DNA of 18,335 nucleotides from CAZONU01 sp965370045 (lineage in GTDB: Bacteria > Planctomycetota > SZUA-567 > JAKLDR01). Made by a program: the position numbers and the translations under genes. The stretch spans positions 1 to 18,335 of the forward strand of contig CBDUSI010000090.1 in the NCBI GenBank assembly GCA_965370045.1. Direction: 5' to 3'. Under the pieces are notes generated by a model. The model was not told the origin of the DNA. It saw only the letters and a program-made list of their open reading frames with translations, and ran no database searches. Shown in pieces: positions 16,714 to 18,335 of the stretch (positions are counted from its first letter, which is position 1; each line of letters opens with the position of its first letter).

Positions 16714-16786
16714 GGGGATGTAGCTCAGCTGGGAGAGCGCGGCGTTCGCAATGCCGAGGTCGAGGGTTCGAATCCCTTCATCTCCA
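16714..16786 (+). tRNA. tRNA-Ala, anticodon CGC
   Basis: The 73-nt sequence folds as a full cloverleaf. The acceptor stem is GGGGATG with CATCTCC, including the G3-U70 wobble pair that is the alanine identity element, and the discriminator base is A. The D stem is GCTC/GAGC. The anticodon stem is 16740-16744 with 16752-16756 and the loop TTCGCAA has anticodon CGC (16747-16749), reading GCG. The T arm has a five-pair stem and the TTCGAAT loop. CCA is not encoded. Confidence 0.97.
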
Positions 16787-16800
16787 TTCCCCACAAACCA

Positions 16801-16830
16801 AGCAGGCCCCCAAGCGCGGGGCCTGCTGTC
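16801..16830 (+). terminator. Hairpin terminator after tRNA-Ala
   Basis: A perfect 10-bp GC-rich stem (AGCAGGCCCC, 16801-16810, with GGGGCCTGCT, 16818-16827) encloses a 7-base loop and is followed by GTCGTTT. The T-tract is short, but the position 14 bases after the tRNA fits a terminator for the tRNA transcript. Confidence 0.75.
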
Positions 16831-16988
16831 GTTTAGGGCGTTACGGCCGAATTCCCGCAGCTTCCGGCGACCGGCCATCATCACTGTACGTCACGGGAAG
16901 CTGCTCAATATCACCGCCCAAATCCCCGGACTGTTCCCCAGGACGGCCCTCGCACCCGCCGGGGGCGTTGGCAGACGGACCTATCTTC

Positions 16989-17017
16989 TTGGCTTCGGCG
17001 TGACGGGCGGGTAGAAT
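16989..17017 (+). promoter_or_regulatory. Promoter for the membrane protein gene, probably leaderless
   Basis: TTGGCT (16989-16994) and TAGAAT (17012-17017) are spaced 17 bases apart. The ATG at 17025 starts only 7 bases after the -10, where transcription itself would begin, and there is no properly spaced Shine-Dalgarno sequence. This suggests a leaderless mRNA. Confidence 0.5.
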
Positions 17018-17024
17018 CCGCTCT

Positions 17025-18185
17025 ATGGCCAGTCCGGATTTCTTCCACACGCGCCCGATTACCGACGAGGAGCGACAAGTCGCCCTGAGGTGGATCTCTT
17101 CCGAATCCGTCGGGTGCACAATTGCCGTCACTGTCTTCGCCATGTTCATGGTGGGGCTCGTATTGTACGGCGTCTATTACCTGACGAACGCTTTCTCGGA
17201 GCAAGCTGGCGCATACGTACTTTGGGCGTCAGGGGCGATAACCTTCATCGTAGTCCCTGTCGCTTCGGCCTGGTTGGCGGTGCGCGAGCACAGGCATGAC
17301 AAGAAACACAGGCGGCAGATAGAGGAGGAGCTGGAACTGGGATTCGTCGAGGTGGTCCAAGTCAAGCCGCTCGATGTGGTTCAGTTGGACTCTCCCTCGC
17401 AGCGGGAACCATCGATGGTCTTCCGGATTGACGACACGCGCGCGCTCGCGCTCCATCTGGTCGACGTCGAGGAGAAGATGCCCAACACGGACTTCGAGTA
17501 CATCAGGCTGCCGCGTAGCAAGCACCACCTCCGGACGATTGTTCACGGGGACGAACTCCATGAGGTGAAGCACGTGGAAGGCGAGAAGGTACAAGTCCAG
17601 CTTGACCAGCAGGAATGCGAGCCGTTCCTCGTCGATTGGGACGCCCTGACCGAGGGCGCAGTAGTGATGAGCCCCGGAGATAACCTCCTGTGCGAGAGAA
17701 CGAAGCTGGCAGGTGATTGTCCCGGTTTTGACGACGCAGTGCAGAGGCTGCAGACGTTCCTTTCCGCGAACGGTCATCCCGGCAACGTGCAATGGGTTTT
17801 TAGGGAGGACCTGACCAGTAGCAGGTGCAGGATATGGGTCCGACTACCGCTCGCCGCCGACAATGCGGAATGGGCTCGGCGCTGCTACGAGGCCGGCCTG
17901 AAGAAGGGGCTCGGTATCAAGCTGGAAATGCTGTGCGTCATCGGCGACACATCCTTCTGTTACGTGTGGTTCCCTACCGACGAATGCGAAGCCGACCAAC
18001 TCATGATAATAGGGACTGAAGTTGTCGGCTCCCGCGGAACTTCCGGATGCCCGTCCCGGCAAACGCGGGCTCGTCTGGAGACTCCGCGCGATGTACAACC
18101 GGCACCAGGGTTGGGAAGGCGTCTTCTGGGACGTCCTGCCGCGCTCAGAGGCAGCCTTCAGGAACAGACTCTAGCAGGCCGTTGA
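17025..18185 (+). CDS. Two-pass membrane protein of unknown function, probably frameshifted near the 3' end
   Basis: I do not recognise this protein. Residues about 29-52 and 63-86 are hydrophobic and look like two membrane segments joined by a short loop. A basic stretch, REHRHDKKHRRQ (87-98), follows, which would place the rest in the cytoplasm; that part (from about 100) is a mixed alpha/beta sequence without a known motif, ending naturally near DECEADQLMIIG (319-330). Beyond residue 330 the given frame turns into Arg/Pro/Gly-rich sequence, whereas the +1 frame from 18016 encodes a more protein-like tail with RPGKRGLVWRLRAMYNRHQG, ending at TAG 18172-18174. One extra G in GGG (18012-18014) would explain this, giving a 382-residue protein. 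The start ATG 17025 has no ribosome site but sits right after a promoter. It is divergent in direction from the large operon and separated from it by the tRNA. Confidence 0.65.
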   Translation: MASPDFFHTRPITDEERQVALRWISSESVGCTIAVTVFAMFMVGLVLYGVYYLTNAFSEQAGAYVLWASGAITFIVVPVASAWLAVREHRHDKKHRRQIEEELELGFVEVVQVKPLDVVQLDSPSQREPSMVFRIDDTRALALHLVDVEEKMPNTDFEYIRLPRSKHHLRTIVHGDELHEVKHVEGEKVQVQLDQQECEPFLVDWDALTEGAVVMSPGDNLLCERTKLAGDCPGFDDAVQRLQTFLSANGHPGNVQWVFREDLTSSRCRIWVRLPLAADNAEWARRCYEAGLKKGLGIKLEMLCVIGDTSFCYVWFPTDECEADQLMIIGTEVVGSRGTSGCPSRQTRARLETPRDVQPAPGLGRRLLGRPAALRGSLQEQTLAGR

Positions 18186-18335
18186 AAAATGGGGCGGCCG
18201 TGATTGGAGCCAGAATGGTTCAGATTCGAGGAGGGGTTCCGAAGTCGATGCCCAAGCATCGTCTTCGGGTTCTCGACGAAGAAGATGGGCCGTTATGGGC
18301 CAACCCGAAGGGCGGCAGGCGGTCCCGTCGCGCTG
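18175..18335. other. Right-edge region without a confident gene
   Basis: Just after the probable true stop of the membrane protein gene is CAGGCCGTTGAAAAA (18175-18189), which resembles sequence often found at the ends of insertion elements. On the plus strand a frame is open from about 18176 to the window edge, with possible starts at ATG 18215 and ATG 18248 (GGAGGGG 12 bases upstream of the latter), giving PKHRLRVLDEEDGPLWANPK-like protein. Two frames are open here and neither is convincing. An imperfectly placed inverted repeat, CTTCGGGTT/AACCCGAAG (18263-18271, 18302-18310), is also present. Confidence 0.3.

Noticed and set aside
16510..16884. 124-codon open frame on the minus strand containing GDEGIRTLDLGIANAALSQLSYIPT-like sequence
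   Set aside because: The EGIRTLDL...LSQLSYIPT stretch is the well-known spurious translation of the strand opposite a tRNA gene; here it is antisense to tRNA-Ala. Only its last 16 residues, at the UroD-like remnant, are of interest.
16787..17024. Attachment-site duplication next to tRNA-Ala
   Set aside because: tRNA 3' ends often serve as integration sites, but I see no repeat of the tRNA 3' end and no integrase in the window.

Overview
The window is high-GC bacterial DNA with strong GGAGG-type ribosome sites and frequent GTG starts. The gene content is of a kind seen in the Planctomycetota/Lentisphaerota/Armatimonadota and related candidate phyla: a deoxyhypusine-synthase-like protein paired with an ornithine-decarboxylase-type enzyme, two Gfo/Idh/MocA oxidoreductases, a divergent uroporphyrinogen-decarboxylase (UroD) family protein and a fucose/arabinose-isomerase-like protein. 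This placement is an inference from gene families; nothing in the window fixes the phylum.

Positions 49-16068 hold fourteen genes, all on the minus strand and read from right to left. They are separated by at most 92 nt and several overlap by 4-8 nt. The first gene (15289-16068) is a DeoR-family regulator behind a clear sigma-70-like promoter (-35 at 16121-16126, -10 at 16098-16103) with repeats across the -10 that look like an operator. Next come a class I (Schiff-base) aldolase, a UroD-family protein, a Gfo/Idh oxidoreductase lacking the usual EKP lysine, a class III aminotransferase, a TIM-barrel amidohydrolase, an L-fucose/L-arabinose-isomerase-like protein, a GNAT acetyltransferase, an FGGY kinase, a second Gfo/Idh oxidoreductase, an alcohol-dehydrogenase-like MDR enzyme and a mannitol-dehydrogenase-family polyol dehydrogenase. 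The last two genes, deoxyhypusine synthase-like and ornithine-decarboxylase-like, form a polyamine module that may also have its own promoter (2385-2412).

Taken together, the isomerase, FGGY kinase and class I aldolase are the classical isomerise-phosphorylate-cleave trio of sugar catabolism. The polyol dehydrogenase, the MDR enzyme and the two Gfo/Idh enzymes would feed oxidised sugars or polyols into it. The aminotransferase and amidohydrolase suggest that the substrate or a product carries an amino or carboxyl group. No transporter or glycosidase is present, and I do not recognise this gene set as a described pathway.

Positions 16069-16713 contain the operon promoter, a decayed N-terminal remnant of a second UroD-family gene (minus strand), and the promoter of a tRNA-Ala(CGC) gene (16714-16786). 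The tRNA is followed by a perfect 10-bp hairpin terminator. On the plus strand from 17025 is a protein I do not recognise, with two membrane segments; its mRNA looks leaderless and it carries a probable +1 frameshift near 18012-18018. The last 160 nt hold no confidently called gene.
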